DNA from: Chloroflexota bacterium
Lineage (GTDB): Bacteria; Chloroflexota; Limnocylindria; QHBO01
Length of the DNA: 6,308 bases
NCBI GenBank assembly: GCA_013697395.1
Contig: JACCWY010000175.1
Span: 1 to 6,308, forward strand
Direction of reading: 5' to 3'
The notes under the pieces are model-generated. The model saw only the letters and a program-made list of their open reading frames with translations, was not told where the DNA came from and made no database searches. The position numbers and the translations under genes are program-made. Below are positions 1 to 5,773 of this stretch, piece by piece (position 1 is the stretch's first letter; each line of letters begins with the position of its first letter).

Positions 1-327
1 CTCCTCGTCCATCTCGCCTGGTCGGCGCTCGTCCTCGGAGCTGCGGCGCTCGTCATCGGCCTCGAGCTGGCCTCTTCCTGCCCGGCGGGCGGTCCGCTCG
101 CCTTCGGGGACTGCGAGCGGGTCCGGCCCTTCGCCGTCGGCGTGGTCGGTGTCGCCGCGCTCCTGTACGTGGGCGGCCTGTCGGCCGTTCGCTGGTGGAC
201 CGGTGGCCTCGTTCGCCGCGGCGTGGCGGACGCGCGCGCCGCCCGCGACTGGTACCTGCTGGCTGGTGGGCTCGGCTTGGTCGTCGCGCCGCTGCTTGCC
301 TTTACGCTGGTCTCGGCCCTTCGCTAG
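1..327 (+). CDS. C-terminal part of a small multi-pass membrane protein (5' end outside window)
   Basis: The frame is open from the first base to a TAG at 325-327, giving 108 visible codons with no convincing start, so the gene begins outside the window. The visible part has three hydrophobic segments, roughly residues 5-24, 43-62 and 85-105 (the last containing LAGGLGLVVAPLLAF), so it is an integral membrane protein. The loop between the first two segments has two cysteines (C27 and C38), which could form a disulfide if the loop faces outward. The loop between segments two and three is basic (RWW, RR, and several further Arg), which by the positive-inside rule puts it in the cytoplasm and the Cys loop outside, consistent with that idea. 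I do not recognise the family and assign no function. Its last 26 bp overlap the end of the convergent HTH gene. The final codons and stop contain a 16-bp sequence repeated just upstream of the aldolase gene, so the two genes may once have been adjacent. Confidence 0.7.
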   Translation, partial: LLVHLAWSALVLGAAALVIGLELASSCPAGGPLAFGDCERVRPFAVGVVGVAALLYVGGLSAVRWWTGGLVRRGVADARAARDWYLLAGGLGLVVAPLLAFTLVSALR

Positions 328-1471
328 GCATGGCCTCGCCGCCTTCGGCCGCAGCGGCCCGCACGCGACGGCGACGGGCGCGAGCCACGACGTAGACGTG
401 CATCAGCTCGCGCACGTCCTGGTCGTCCAGCTCGTCATCACCGAGCAGCGCCGCCTCGACACGCCTGGTGGGGAGCTCGCGAGACTCGGCGAGGCGCGAG
501 AAGTAGTCGCCGACGTGCTGGATCCCGTCCAGCTTGCGCAGCGCGTCGGCGAGCTTCGTCGCGGTCGCCAGTGACGGCGCGCGCTCGCCACTGACGAGGC
601 GCGAGATGGTCGAGTGGTCGACCCCGGAGAATGCGGCCAGCTGGCGCTGGCTCATCCGGGCTTCGCGCAGCTGGCGTCGGAGCCAGACGTTGAATGCGAT
701 GACCCCGGCCCAGCTGCCCCCTCCCCGGGCGAGGTCGACCACCAACGACGCCCCGCCACCGAGCGCGAGCGTGATCGCGACCGCCGCGGTGCCGAGCAAC
801 GGGGCGGCAGGCAGGCTGCCACCGATTCGAGCGGGGGCTTCCCCTGCCGCCACGTCGACTGGTCGGCGTGCCGAAGCCCCGGCAGCGGCGGCCTGCCCTG
901 CCAGCTCGTGGCGGCCCCACGACTCGTCGACGACCGGCGCGACGGGCGTCCGAGCGGCCGGCGTCGATTGGGTTGGATCGCCGGTTGCCGGCACGAGGGC
1001 CTGGCCGGCGGCCCCCGGCTCGACGGCCGCCGGTTCGGCGGCGGGCTGGTCGACGACGCCCACCGTCCCGAGCAGCGCAGGAACCGGTTGCAGGAGCTCA
1101 CCGACGGGCAGGGGTTCGGTCAACGACAGGAGCTCGCCGACAGGCAGCGGCTCGGCCACTGGCAGGAGCTCATCCGCCAGGTCGGTCAGGGACAGGAGGT
1201 TGCCGACATCGGTGATGAGGGGGGAGACGACGCCCGTGTCGTTCGACGTAATCGGCGGGATCGGCGTCGGAAGGGGCAGCTCGCATGGCAGGAGCACGAT
1301 CGCCAACGCGGGGCACACTGGGGGCGGCGGCGAGATAGGGCCACCCGCCGCCACGACGGACGCCGAGCCAGCGACCAGCAGGATCCAGCCGGATCCCATC
1401 GCCGCCAGCCGTCGGGCGATCGTCACGGCAACAATGGTAGCGCCGAAACGGAGGATCGTCAGGCGGGCCAT
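302..1471 (-). CDS. Membrane-anchored regulator with C-terminal XRE-type HTH domain
   Basis: This 389-residue protein starts at ATG 1471-1469 and stops at TAA (304-302). Residues 1-26 are basic and moderately hydrophobic. Residues 27-43 (GWILLVAGSASVV) form a membrane segment or signal peptide with a possible cleavage site near VAA (40-42). Residues 44-220 are Pro/Ala/Leu-rich and low in complexity, with two cysteines (C53, C63) and a 12-residue repeat at 94-127. Residues 223-246 form a second hydrophobic segment. Residues 262-315 are a clear XRE/Cro-C1 HTH: WLRRQLREARMSQRQLAAFS, then GVDHSTISRLVSGERAPS. A charged tail of about 70 residues follows, ending in an Arg-rich stretch. The predicted topology is N-in, large middle part outside, HTH in the cytoplasm. 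A role as a transmembrane transcription regulator is inferred and its target is unknown. The start has only a weak GGGG directly before ATG. In-frame Met25 has no better ribosome site, so the longer form is kept. It diverges from the aldolase gene (42 bp gap). The HTH is certain; the membrane topology is likely. Confidence 0.82.
   Translation of the reverse strand: MARLTILRFGATIVAVTIARRLAAMGSGWILLVAGSASVVAAGGPISPPPPVCPALAIVLLPCELPLPTPIPPITSNDTGVVSPLITDVGNLLSLTDLADELLPVAEPLPVGELLSLTEPLPVGELLQPVPALLGTVGVVDQPAAEPAAVEPGAAGQALVPATGDPTQSTPAARTPVAPVVDESWGRHELAGQAAAAGASARRPVDVAAGEAPARIGGSLPAAPLLGTAAVAITLALGGGASLVVDLARGGGSWAGVIAFNVWLRRQLREARMSQRQLAAFSGVDHSTISRLVSGERAPSLATATKLADALRKLDGIQHVGDYFSRLAESRELPTRRVEAALLGDDELDDQDVRELMHVYVVARARRRRVRAAAAEGGEAMPSEGPRPA
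313..328 (+). repeat. 16-bp direct repeat, copy 1 (TCGGCCCTTCGCTAGG)
   Basis: This perfect copy of the 16-mer at 1490-1505 lies in the same orientation. It covers the last codons and TAG stop of the membrane-protein gene and, on the other strand, codons near the C-terminus of the HTH protein. The two copies bracket almost all of the HTH gene. In both copies an ATG follows closely (GCATG here, ATG directly in copy 2). A 16-base perfect match within about 6 kb is unlikely by chance, although the high GC raises the odds. Confidence 0.8.
1091..1192 (-). repeat. In-frame degenerate tandem repeat inside the HTH gene (36-bp unit)
   Basis: Two full 36-bp units (1091-1126 and 1127-1162) match at 28 of 36 positions, and a shortened 30-bp unit lies at 1163-1192. 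Each begins with CAGGAGCTC when read on the plus strand. They encode SLTEPLPVGELL (residues 116-127), PVAEPLPVGELL (104-115) and SLTDLADELL (94-103), in the presumed extracytoplasmic low-complexity stretch. Because the unit length is a multiple of three, copy number can change without breaking the frame. Confidence 0.75.
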
Positions 1472-1476
1472 CCCCG

Positions 1477-1507
1477 TTCACACGACCATTCGGCCCTTCG
1501 CTAGGAT
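1477..1507 (+). promoter_or_regulatory. Possible promoter (or ribosome site) immediately before the aldolase gene
   Basis: TAGGAT at 1502-1507 fits a TANNNT -10 box, with TTCACA (five of six matches to TTGACA) at 1477-1482 and a 19-bp spacer. Six bases (GAACAC) separate TAGGAT from the ATG at 1514, the geometry of a leaderless transcript beginning at or next to the start codon. The same bases contain AGGA (1503-1506), seven bases before the ATG, which would also serve as a Shine-Dalgarno. The sequence cannot decide between the two readings. Confidence 0.4.
1490..1505 (+). repeat. 16-bp direct repeat, copy 2 (TCGGCCCTTCGCTAGG)
   Basis: This copy is identical to the sequence at 313-328. It sits in the short gap between the divergent HTH and aldolase genes, and its end (CTAGG) overlaps the aldolase ribosome site or -10 box. 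A deletion between the two copies would remove nearly the whole HTH gene. It would leave the membrane-protein stop codon TAG 10 bases before the aldolase ATG, which is a normal operon spacing. Confidence 0.8.
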
Positions 1508-1513
1508 GAACAC

Positions 1514-2962
1514 ATGAGCACGGCCACCGCCGATCTGCGCGCCCGCCTGGCTGGCGTCGCGACCATCACCGGCTCCGGCCTCGACGTGACCGATGAGCGT
1601 CGGTTCCGCGACGAGGTGCTCGACGGCCTCGTGTTCGAGGCGGTCTTCGGGAATGATGCGTCGGTCCGCGACGCGGCGCGCTGGATCATCTGGAGCGCCT
1701 CCCAGGCGCTGGGCTGTCGATCGGCGTCGATCCACGAGCTCTACCGCGCCCGTGGCCGGGGCGAGATCGATGCGACGCGCTTCACGGTGCCGGCCATCAA
1801 CGTCCGGGCCGTGACGTACCTGACGGCGCGGCAGGCGTTCGCTGCCGCCCTCGAGCGCGACGCGGCAACGATCATCTTCGAGATCGCCAAGAGCGAGATG
1901 GCCTACACCGACCAGCGTCCGGCCGAGTACGCGGCCGTCGTGCTTGCCGCCGCGATGCGCGAGGGATGGCGCACACCGGTCTTCCTGCAGGGCGATCACT
2001 TCCAGTTCAACGCAACGAAGTGGGCGTCCGATCCGAGGGCGGAGCTCGGTGGGATCAGGGACCTGACGCGCGAGGCGATCGGTGCCGGGTTCCTGAACGT
2101 CGACATCGACAGCTCCACCCTCGTCGACCTGTCGCACCCCACGGTCGAGCAGCAGCAGCGGGTCAACGCCGAGAACACCGCCGAGCTCACGCGGCTCATC
2201 CGCGACCTTCAGCCGGACGGCGTCACGATCAGCATCGGCGGCGAGATCGGCGAGGTGGGGAAGACGAACTCCACGGAGGCTGAGCTGCGCGCCTACCTCG
2301 ACGGCTACCTGGCGCTGCTAGGCCCGGGCACCGAGCCGATCAGCAAGGTCAGCATCCAGACCGGGACCAGCCACGGCGGCGTGCCGATGCCGGACGGCAG
2401 CGTGGCACAGGTGAGCATCGACTTCGACACTCTCGGACGGCTGTCGACGGTCGCCCGCGAGCAGTACGGCATGGCGGGCTGCGTCCAGCATGGCGCTTCG
2501 ACGCTTCCCGAGGAGGCGTTCCACCACTTCCCCGAACACGGCGCCGCGGAGATCCACCTCGCCACCGGTTTCCAGAACATCCTGTACGACGAGGGCGGCC
2601 TTCCCGACGACCTGCGCGCGGAGATGATGGACTGGTGCCGCACAAACGTCGCGGACGAGCGCAAGGAGGGGGAGACCGAGGAGCAGTTCCTGTACAAGAC
2701 GCGCAAGAAGGCGATCGGGCCGTTCAAGCGCCGGCTCTGGACCCTGCCGGAAGCGGCGGCCGATCAGATCGCGGCCAACCTGCGCGCGAAGTTCGGGCTT
2801 CTCTTCGACGAGCTCGGCATCGCCGGCACGCGAGACGAGGTCGAGCGCTTCATCACCCCCGTTGCGGTCCCACTGCTCCTGCCGGAGGCCCTCGGCGGAT
2901 CCGGCGCGGCGGCAGCCAGCGCGGGGGCATCGGTCTTCGAGGACGACGGCTCCGGCGAATAG
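1514..2962 (+). CDS. Class II (zinc-dependent) ketose-bisphosphate aldolase-like protein, long form
   Basis: This 482-residue protein resembles class II fructose-/tagatose-bisphosphate aldolases, which reversibly cleave ketose bisphosphates into dihydroxyacetone phosphate and an aldehyde using a bound metal. Family landmarks appear in order: FTVPAINVR (90-98); PVFLQGDHFQF with the Asp161-His162 pair expected for catalysis and metal binding; GGEIGEVG with Glu244; TGTSHGG with His287; VQHGAST with His326. The three His and the Asp match the zinc site and catalytic acid of the family. The phosphate/substrate segment usually read as K/V-x-N-x-A/D-T is here EIHLATGFQN, with His348 where Asn is usual. 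The protein is longer than the usual 280-360 residues: about 85 extra at the N-terminus and about 110 at the C-terminus, ending in an Ala/Gly-rich acidic tail. The ATG has AGGA seven bases upstream. The gene is convergent with the GbsR-like regulator, with only 6 bp between the stops. The fold and metal site are secure; the exact sugar substrate is not. Confidence 0.85.
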   Translation: MSTATADLRARLAGVATITGSGLDVTDERRFRDEVLDGLVFEAVFGNDASVRDAARWIIWSASQALGCRSASIHELYRARGRGEIDATRFTVPAINVRAVTYLTARQAFAAALERDAATIIFEIAKSEMAYTDQRPAEYAAVVLAAAMREGWRTPVFLQGDHFQFNATKWASDPRAELGGIRDLTREAIGAGFLNVDIDSSTLVDLSHPTVEQQQRVNAENTAELTRLIRDLQPDGVTISIGGEIGEVGKTNSTEAELRAYLDGYLALLGPGTEPISKVSIQTGTSHGGVPMPDGSVAQVSIDFDTLGRLSTVAREQYGMAGCVQHGASTLPEEAFHHFPEHGAAEIHLATGFQNILYDEGGLPDDLRAEMMDWCRTNVADERKEGETEEQFLYKTRKKAIGPFKRRLWTLPEAAADQIAANLRAKFGLLFDELGIAGTRDEVERFITPVAVPLLLPEALGGSGAAAASAGASVFEDDGSGE

Positions 2963-2968
2963 GCCGAG

Positions 2969-3700
2969 CTAGCGGATCCCGATGAGCTTCTGCAGGACCG
3001 GCTGATCCGCCAGGCCGATGAGCCGGCGTGCGGCCGACGGCGGTAGCCTGGCCAGGGCATCCAGCGCTCGGAGGAGGTCGTCGGCGCTCAGCTCGCCGAC
3101 GAGCGCCCACAGTCCGTCGACCGTCGCCGGCTCGAGGCGATCGAGCGTCGCGAACAGTCGCTCGATGGCTCGAGCATCGCCCTTGACGAAGATCTCGACG
3201 CCGCGGTCGAAGCGCCGGACGAACTCGAGGAGCTCTCCGAATCGCACGCTCAGCTGGGCGAGCTCCGGGTCCGCTCCGTCACCCGTGGCGCCGCTCCGCG
3301 CCTGTGCCGCGCATCGCGCGATGACCGGGATGACGGGGTCCGTCTCGCGTTCCTTCCGCGCCGCCGCGACGCGCCGGAACCACTCCCAGTGGTCGCCCAC
3401 CGCACGCCATGCCGTCGCCGCCGGGCCGCGCTGGCCGGAGCGCCGCGGCGCATCGGCCCGCCGGATGAGGCCCCATTCCTCGCATTGCGTCAGGGCCAGG
3501 CTGGCGGCGCGATGGCTCATGCCGAGCGCGCGCCGCACTTCCGGCTCCGAGAGCGGCCCGTTGGACACGAGCAGGTAGCCCTGGACCGTGGCCGTGGACG
3601 GGGCCACGCCCCATGCCGCGCCGATCTCCCCCCAGGCGACGGCAAACGATCGACGCAGCTCCTCCGCGGCCGAGGTCGCCGCTGCAAACGTGCTACTCAC
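2969..3700 (-). CDS. GbsR/MarR-like winged-helix transcriptional regulator
   Basis: This 243-residue protein carries a winged helix at about residues 35-83: VQGYLLVSNGPLSEPEVRRA, the helix-turn-helix around LGMSHRAASLALTQCEEWGL, then a basic wing (IRRADAPRRSGQRG). A DHWEWFRRVAAARKERE segment (103-119) follows, as in GbsR-type members of the MarR superfamily, then a helical C-terminal half probably used for dimerisation or ligand sensing. GbsR of Bacillus controls choline and glycine betaine genes, but no such genes lie here, so the ligand is unknown. The start is GTG (3700-3698). There is no Shine-Dalgarno (GCTCCG precedes it), but a TANNNT box lies six bases upstream, suggesting a leaderless mRNA. 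The next gene on this strand upstream is the Fe-S carrier, separated by 94 bp that include a probable terminator, so this gene is likely transcribed on its own. The family call is fairly sure; the regulon is not visible. Confidence 0.82.
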   Translation of the reverse strand: MSSTFAAATSAAEELRRSFAVAWGEIGAAWGVAPSTATVQGYLLVSNGPLSEPEVRRALGMSHRAASLALTQCEEWGLIRRADAPRRSGQRGPAATAWRAVGDHWEWFRRVAAARKERETDPVIPVIARCAAQARSGATGDGADPELAQLSVRFGELLEFVRRFDRGVEIFVKGDARAIERLFATLDRLEPATVDGLWALVGELSADDLLRALDALARLPPSAARRLIGLADQPVLQKLIGIR

Positions 3701-3706
3701 CGGAGC

Positions 3707-3712
3707 ATGTTA
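3707..3712 (-). promoter_or_regulatory. -10 box for a leaderless GbsR-like transcript
   Basis: Read on the minus strand, TAACAT is followed by GCTCCG and then the GTG start codon. A TANNNT -10 box six bases before the start places the transcription start at or within a base or two of the GTG, and no ribosome site is present. No convincing -35 is seen, as is common for such promoters in GC-rich bacteria. Confidence 0.5.
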
Positions 3713-3745
3713 GCGCGGGGCCTATTCGCCGGGAGCGGATGCGAA

Positions 3746-3773
3746 GAAGCCCCGGCGGACGTGCCAGGGCTTC
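3746..3773 (-). terminator. Probable intrinsic terminator after the Fe-S carrier gene
   Basis: A 7-bp stem GAAGCCC/GGGCTTC extends, after one mismatch, by GGC/GCC around a six-base loop. It lies 22 bases after the stop of the A-type carrier gene on the minus strand and is followed there by TTCGCATCC, a weak T-poor tail. Position and stem strength support a terminator separating this gene from the GbsR-like gene. The lack of a run of T lowers confidence. Confidence 0.5.
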
Positions 3774-3794
3774 GGGTCGCGCGACAGGAGGAGA

Positions 3795-4220
3795 CTAGTG
3801 GGCGCAGCCTCCGGCCTTGGCCGGCGAGCCGTCCGTGTTGAAGGACGAGCCGCATGCGCAGCTGCTGACCGCATTCGGGTTGTTGATGGCGAAGCCGGAG
3901 CCCATGAGCGAGTCGACGTAGTCGATCTCGGCGCCGTCGACATGCTGCTGGCTGAACTGGTCGATCACGACCGGCACGCCGGCATGATCCTCGACCCTGT
4001 CGCCCTCGTTCACCTTCTCGTCGAATGCGAGGCCGTAGCTGAAGCCGGAGCACCCGCCGCTCTTGACGAACAGGCGAAGGCGCGCGTCGGCCTTGCCCTC
4101 GCGGGATCGGAGCTCGAGCACCTTCTTCGCGGCGGCCTCCGTGACCGACACGAGCAGCCCACCGCTGGGTGCGCCGCCGGTCATCGGGATCGGCTCGCGA
4201 GGAGTCTCGGAGATGGTCAT
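3795..4220 (-). CDS. A-type iron-sulfur cluster carrier (HesB/IscA/ErpA family)
   Basis: This 141-residue protein belongs to the small carriers that accept Fe-S clusters from the assembly scaffold and deliver them to apoproteins in the cytoplasm. The core runs from about residue 23 (VSVTEAAAKKVLELRSREG) to 128. The three invariant cysteines are present: Cys57 in SGGCSGFSYG, and Cys121 and Cys123 in SSCACGSSF. DSLMGSGFAINNPNA (103-117) is also typical. There is a 20-residue polar N-terminal extension and a short Gly-rich tail with a fourth cysteine (GGCAH, Cys138) that the core function does not need. The ATG is supported by AGGAGA ten bases upstream (4236-4231); Met13 lacks any such site. The gene is divergent from the aminotransferase across 228 bp and has its own -10 box (TATACT). 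No suf or isc operon genes are adjacent, so it stands alone, as erpA-type genes often do. Subfamily (ErpA, SufA or IscA) is not assigned. Confidence 0.93.
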   Translation of the reverse strand: MTISETPREPIPMTGGAPSGGLLVSVTEAAAKKVLELRSREGKADARLRLFVKSGGCSGFSYGLAFDEKVNEGDRVEDHAGVPVVIDQFSQQHVDGAEIDYVDSLMGSGFAINNPNAVSSCACGSSFNTDGSPAKAGGCAH

Positions 4221-4281
4221 TGCGTATCAATCTCCTGATGAGCGCCGCACGGGCGCACCGGTGTCGGAATTCGCTTCGGAA

Positions 4282-4309
4282 AGTATAGCAGTCGCACGTT
4301 TCCTGCCAG
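4282..4309 (-). promoter_or_regulatory. Promoter of the Fe-S carrier gene, with hairpin in its leader
   Basis: On the minus strand TATACT (4287-4282) is a near-consensus -10 box. CTGGCA (4309-4304) matches TTGACA at four of six positions with a 16-bp spacer. The transcript would have a leader of about 55 bases. It would contain a small perfect hairpin (GCGCC, five-base loop, GGCGC at 4242-4256) shortly before the AGGAGA ribosome site. A direct repeat TCGGAA (plus-strand 4264-4269 and 4276-4281) lies around the expected start point and could be a regulator site. The -10 is good; the rest is suggestive. Confidence 0.5.
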
Positions 4310-4396
4310 TCCTGCGGGCCGGGGACTTTCGGCGCCGCCGGCTCTCGAGCGATTCGTGCGATGAGCGCGCCAGCGCATCCGACCGCGCCTCATCGG

Positions 4397-4402
4397 TACA
4401 CT
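4397..4402 (+). promoter_or_regulatory. Candidate -10 box of the aminotransferase gene
   Basis: TACACT lies in the 228-bp gap between the divergent Fe-S carrier and aminotransferase genes, about 46 bases before the GTG start. It fits TANNNT and would give a leader of about 40 bases containing the GAGGA ribosome site at 4435-4439. No clear -35 hexamer is seen at the right distance. Confidence 0.3.
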
Positions 4403-4448
4403 AGGCGCCCCGACCAGGCGACGCACCCCGCAGCGAGGACGAGCCAGC

Positions 4449-5648
4449 GTGAGACTTGCGAGCCGCATGGAGCGCATCGGCACCGAGACCGCGTTCGAGG
4501 CAGCCGCCCGCGCCCGCGCGCTCGAGGCCACCGGGCGAGAGGTCATCCACCTGGAGATCGGCGAGCCCGACTTCGACACCCCGCGCCACGTCTCCGAGGC
4601 GGCCGCCCGCGCCCTGCTCGACGAGGGCGCCACGCACTACACCGCAGCCACCGGCATCCCCCCGCTGCGCGAGGCGATCGTCGCGGACGTGAAGCGCTGG
4701 AAGGGGATCCAGACGACGCCCGAGCAGGTCGTCGTCACACCCGGCGCCAAGCCGATCATGTTCTACGCCATGCTCGCCCTCGTCGACGATGGCGACGAGG
4801 TGATCTATCCGAACCCGGGGTTCCCGATCTACGAGTCGATGGCGCGCTACGTGGGGGGTACGCCCGTGGCGGCTCCACTGCGCGAGGCCAACGACTTCCG
4901 GATCGACGTCGACGAGGTGGCAGGGCTGATCACCGAACGCACCAGGCTGCTCGTCCTCAACACGCCGAACAACCCCACCGGATCGGTCCTGACCGATGAG
5001 GACATCGGCCGCCTGGCACAGCTCGCGGTCGAGCACGATCTCGTCGTCCTGGCCGACGAGATCTACGGACGCCTCCAGTACGAGGGGAGCCTGATCAGCA
5101 TCGCGACGCTCCCGGGCATGGCGGAACGCACGATCACGCTCGACGGCTTCAGCAAGACGTTCGCAATGACCGGCTGGCGCATGGGCTACGGCGTCCTGCC
5201 CGAGTGGCTCGTGCCGGCCTTCAGCCGGCTGGTCATCAACAGCGTGTCGTGCACGAACGCGTTCGCTCAGTACGGTGCCATCGAGGCGCTCACGGGGTCG
5301 CAGGACGAGGCCGATGCCTATCGCGCCGAGTTCATCGCCCGCCGGTCGCTCATGGTCGACGGGCTGAATGCGATCGAGGGGATCACGTGCCGCATGCCGC
5401 ACGGCGCGTTCTACGCCTTCCCGAATGTGACGTCGTTCGGGCGCACGAGCGCCGAGGTCGCCGACCACCTGCTCTACGACGCCGGCGTGTGCGGGCTGGC
5501 CGGGACCGCGTTCGGGAAGCACGGCGAGGGATACCTTCGCTTCAGCTACGCAAATTCGCGCGAGAACCTCTCCCTGGCGCTGGAGCGCATCGGCGAGTCG
5601 CTGGCCACACTCCAGCGCACCGGTGAGCTCGTCGGGGCGGCGTCGTGA
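4449..5648 (+). CDS. PLP-dependent aminotransferase, class I/II (aspartate aminotransferase-like)
   Basis: This 399-residue fold-type I aminotransferase moves an amino group between an amino acid and a 2-oxo acid through pyridoxal phosphate. Visible landmarks are IHLEIGEPDFDTP (33-45), HYTAATGIPPLREAI (63-77), VVVTPGAKPIM (94-104), NTPNNPTG (171-178, with the cofactor-contacting Asn175), ADEIY (202-206, with Asp203 that pairs with the pyridine nitrogen), GFSKTFAMTGWRMGY (233-247, with the Schiff-base Lys236 and Arg244), and a C-terminal YLRFSYA (362-368, Arg364 expected to hold the substrate carboxylate). The length is normal and the protein looks intact. The start is GTG at 4449, chosen because GAGGA lies nine bases upstream; the in-frame ATG at 4467 has no ribosome site. 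The closest family members are called aspartate aminotransferases, but substrate range cannot be read here. The co-directional neighbour is a glyoxylate/hydroxypyruvate reductase-like gene, so glyoxylate, serine or alanine are plausible partners. Activity class is sure; substrate is inferred. Confidence 0.93.
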   Translation: MRLASRMERIGTETAFEAAARARALEATGREVIHLEIGEPDFDTPRHVSEAAARALLDEGATHYTAATGIPPLREAIVADVKRWKGIQTTPEQVVVTPGAKPIMFYAMLALVDDGDEVIYPNPGFPIYESMARYVGGTPVAAPLREANDFRIDVDEVAGLITERTRLLVLNTPNNPTGSVLTDEDIGRLAQLAVEHDLVVLADEIYGRLQYEGSLISIATLPGMAERTITLDGFSKTFAMTGWRMGYGVLPEWLVPAFSRLVINSVSCTNAFAQYGAIEALTGSQDEADAYRAEFIARRSLMVDGLNAIEGITCRMPHGAFYAFPNVTSFGRTSAEVADHLLYDAGVCGLAGTAFGKHGEGYLRFSYANSRENLSLALERIGESLATLQRTGELVGAAS

Positions 5649-5660
5649 CGCCGATCGGGC

Positions 5661-5675
5661 GCCAATCAGGTTGGC
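5661..5675. promoter_or_regulatory. Palindromic operator candidate O1 (GCCAATCAGGTTGGC)
   Basis: First of three dyads with invariant arms GCCAA and TTGGC around five variable bases. It begins 13 bp after the aminotransferase stop codon and lies 51 bp, centre to centre, from O2. Together with the flanking bases it could also fold in RNA (alternative pairing GGGC/GCCC), so a weak terminator role cannot be excluded. Confidence 0.65.
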
Positions 5676-5711
5676 CCTGTGACGATCGACCGCGTCTCGA
5701 GCCGTCGTTCG

Positions 5712-5726
5712 GCCAATCGGCTTGGC
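5712..5726. promoter_or_regulatory. Palindromic operator candidate O2 (GCCAATCGGCTTGGC)
   Basis: Second copy, with the same perfect 5-bp arms and centre TCGGC. It lies between O1 and O3, with centre-to-centre distances of 51 and 62 bp. Both are close to whole numbers of helical turns, so proteins bound at all three sites would sit on nearly the same face of the DNA. Confidence 0.7.
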
Positions 5727-5773
5727 GGCACGAGCTAGGGGCGACGGAGTACCGTCGGTTCCGTAGTCACTGG

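Noticed and set aside
313..1505. Calling the bracketed segment an insertion sequence or integron cassette
   Set aside because: No transposase, integrase, terminal inverted repeats or attC-like structure is seen. Only the direct repeat is present, so it is reported as a repeat with an inferred history.
534..1517. Open frames of about 300 codons on the plus strand opposite the HTH gene
   Set aside because: The minus-strand frame holds an unmistakable XRE domain. The plus-strand translations are low-complexity Arg/Ala/Gly/Ser sequence with no motif.
2950..2968. Small hairpin (CGGC/GCCG around the aldolase stop) as a bidirectional terminator between convergent genes
   Set aside because: It has only a 4-bp continuous stem and no T-run on either side, which is too weak to call.
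3697..4230. A 177-codon minus-strand frame overlapping the Fe-S carrier gene
   Set aside because: It is out of frame with the well-conserved A-type carrier, is Arg-rich throughout and has no motif of its own.
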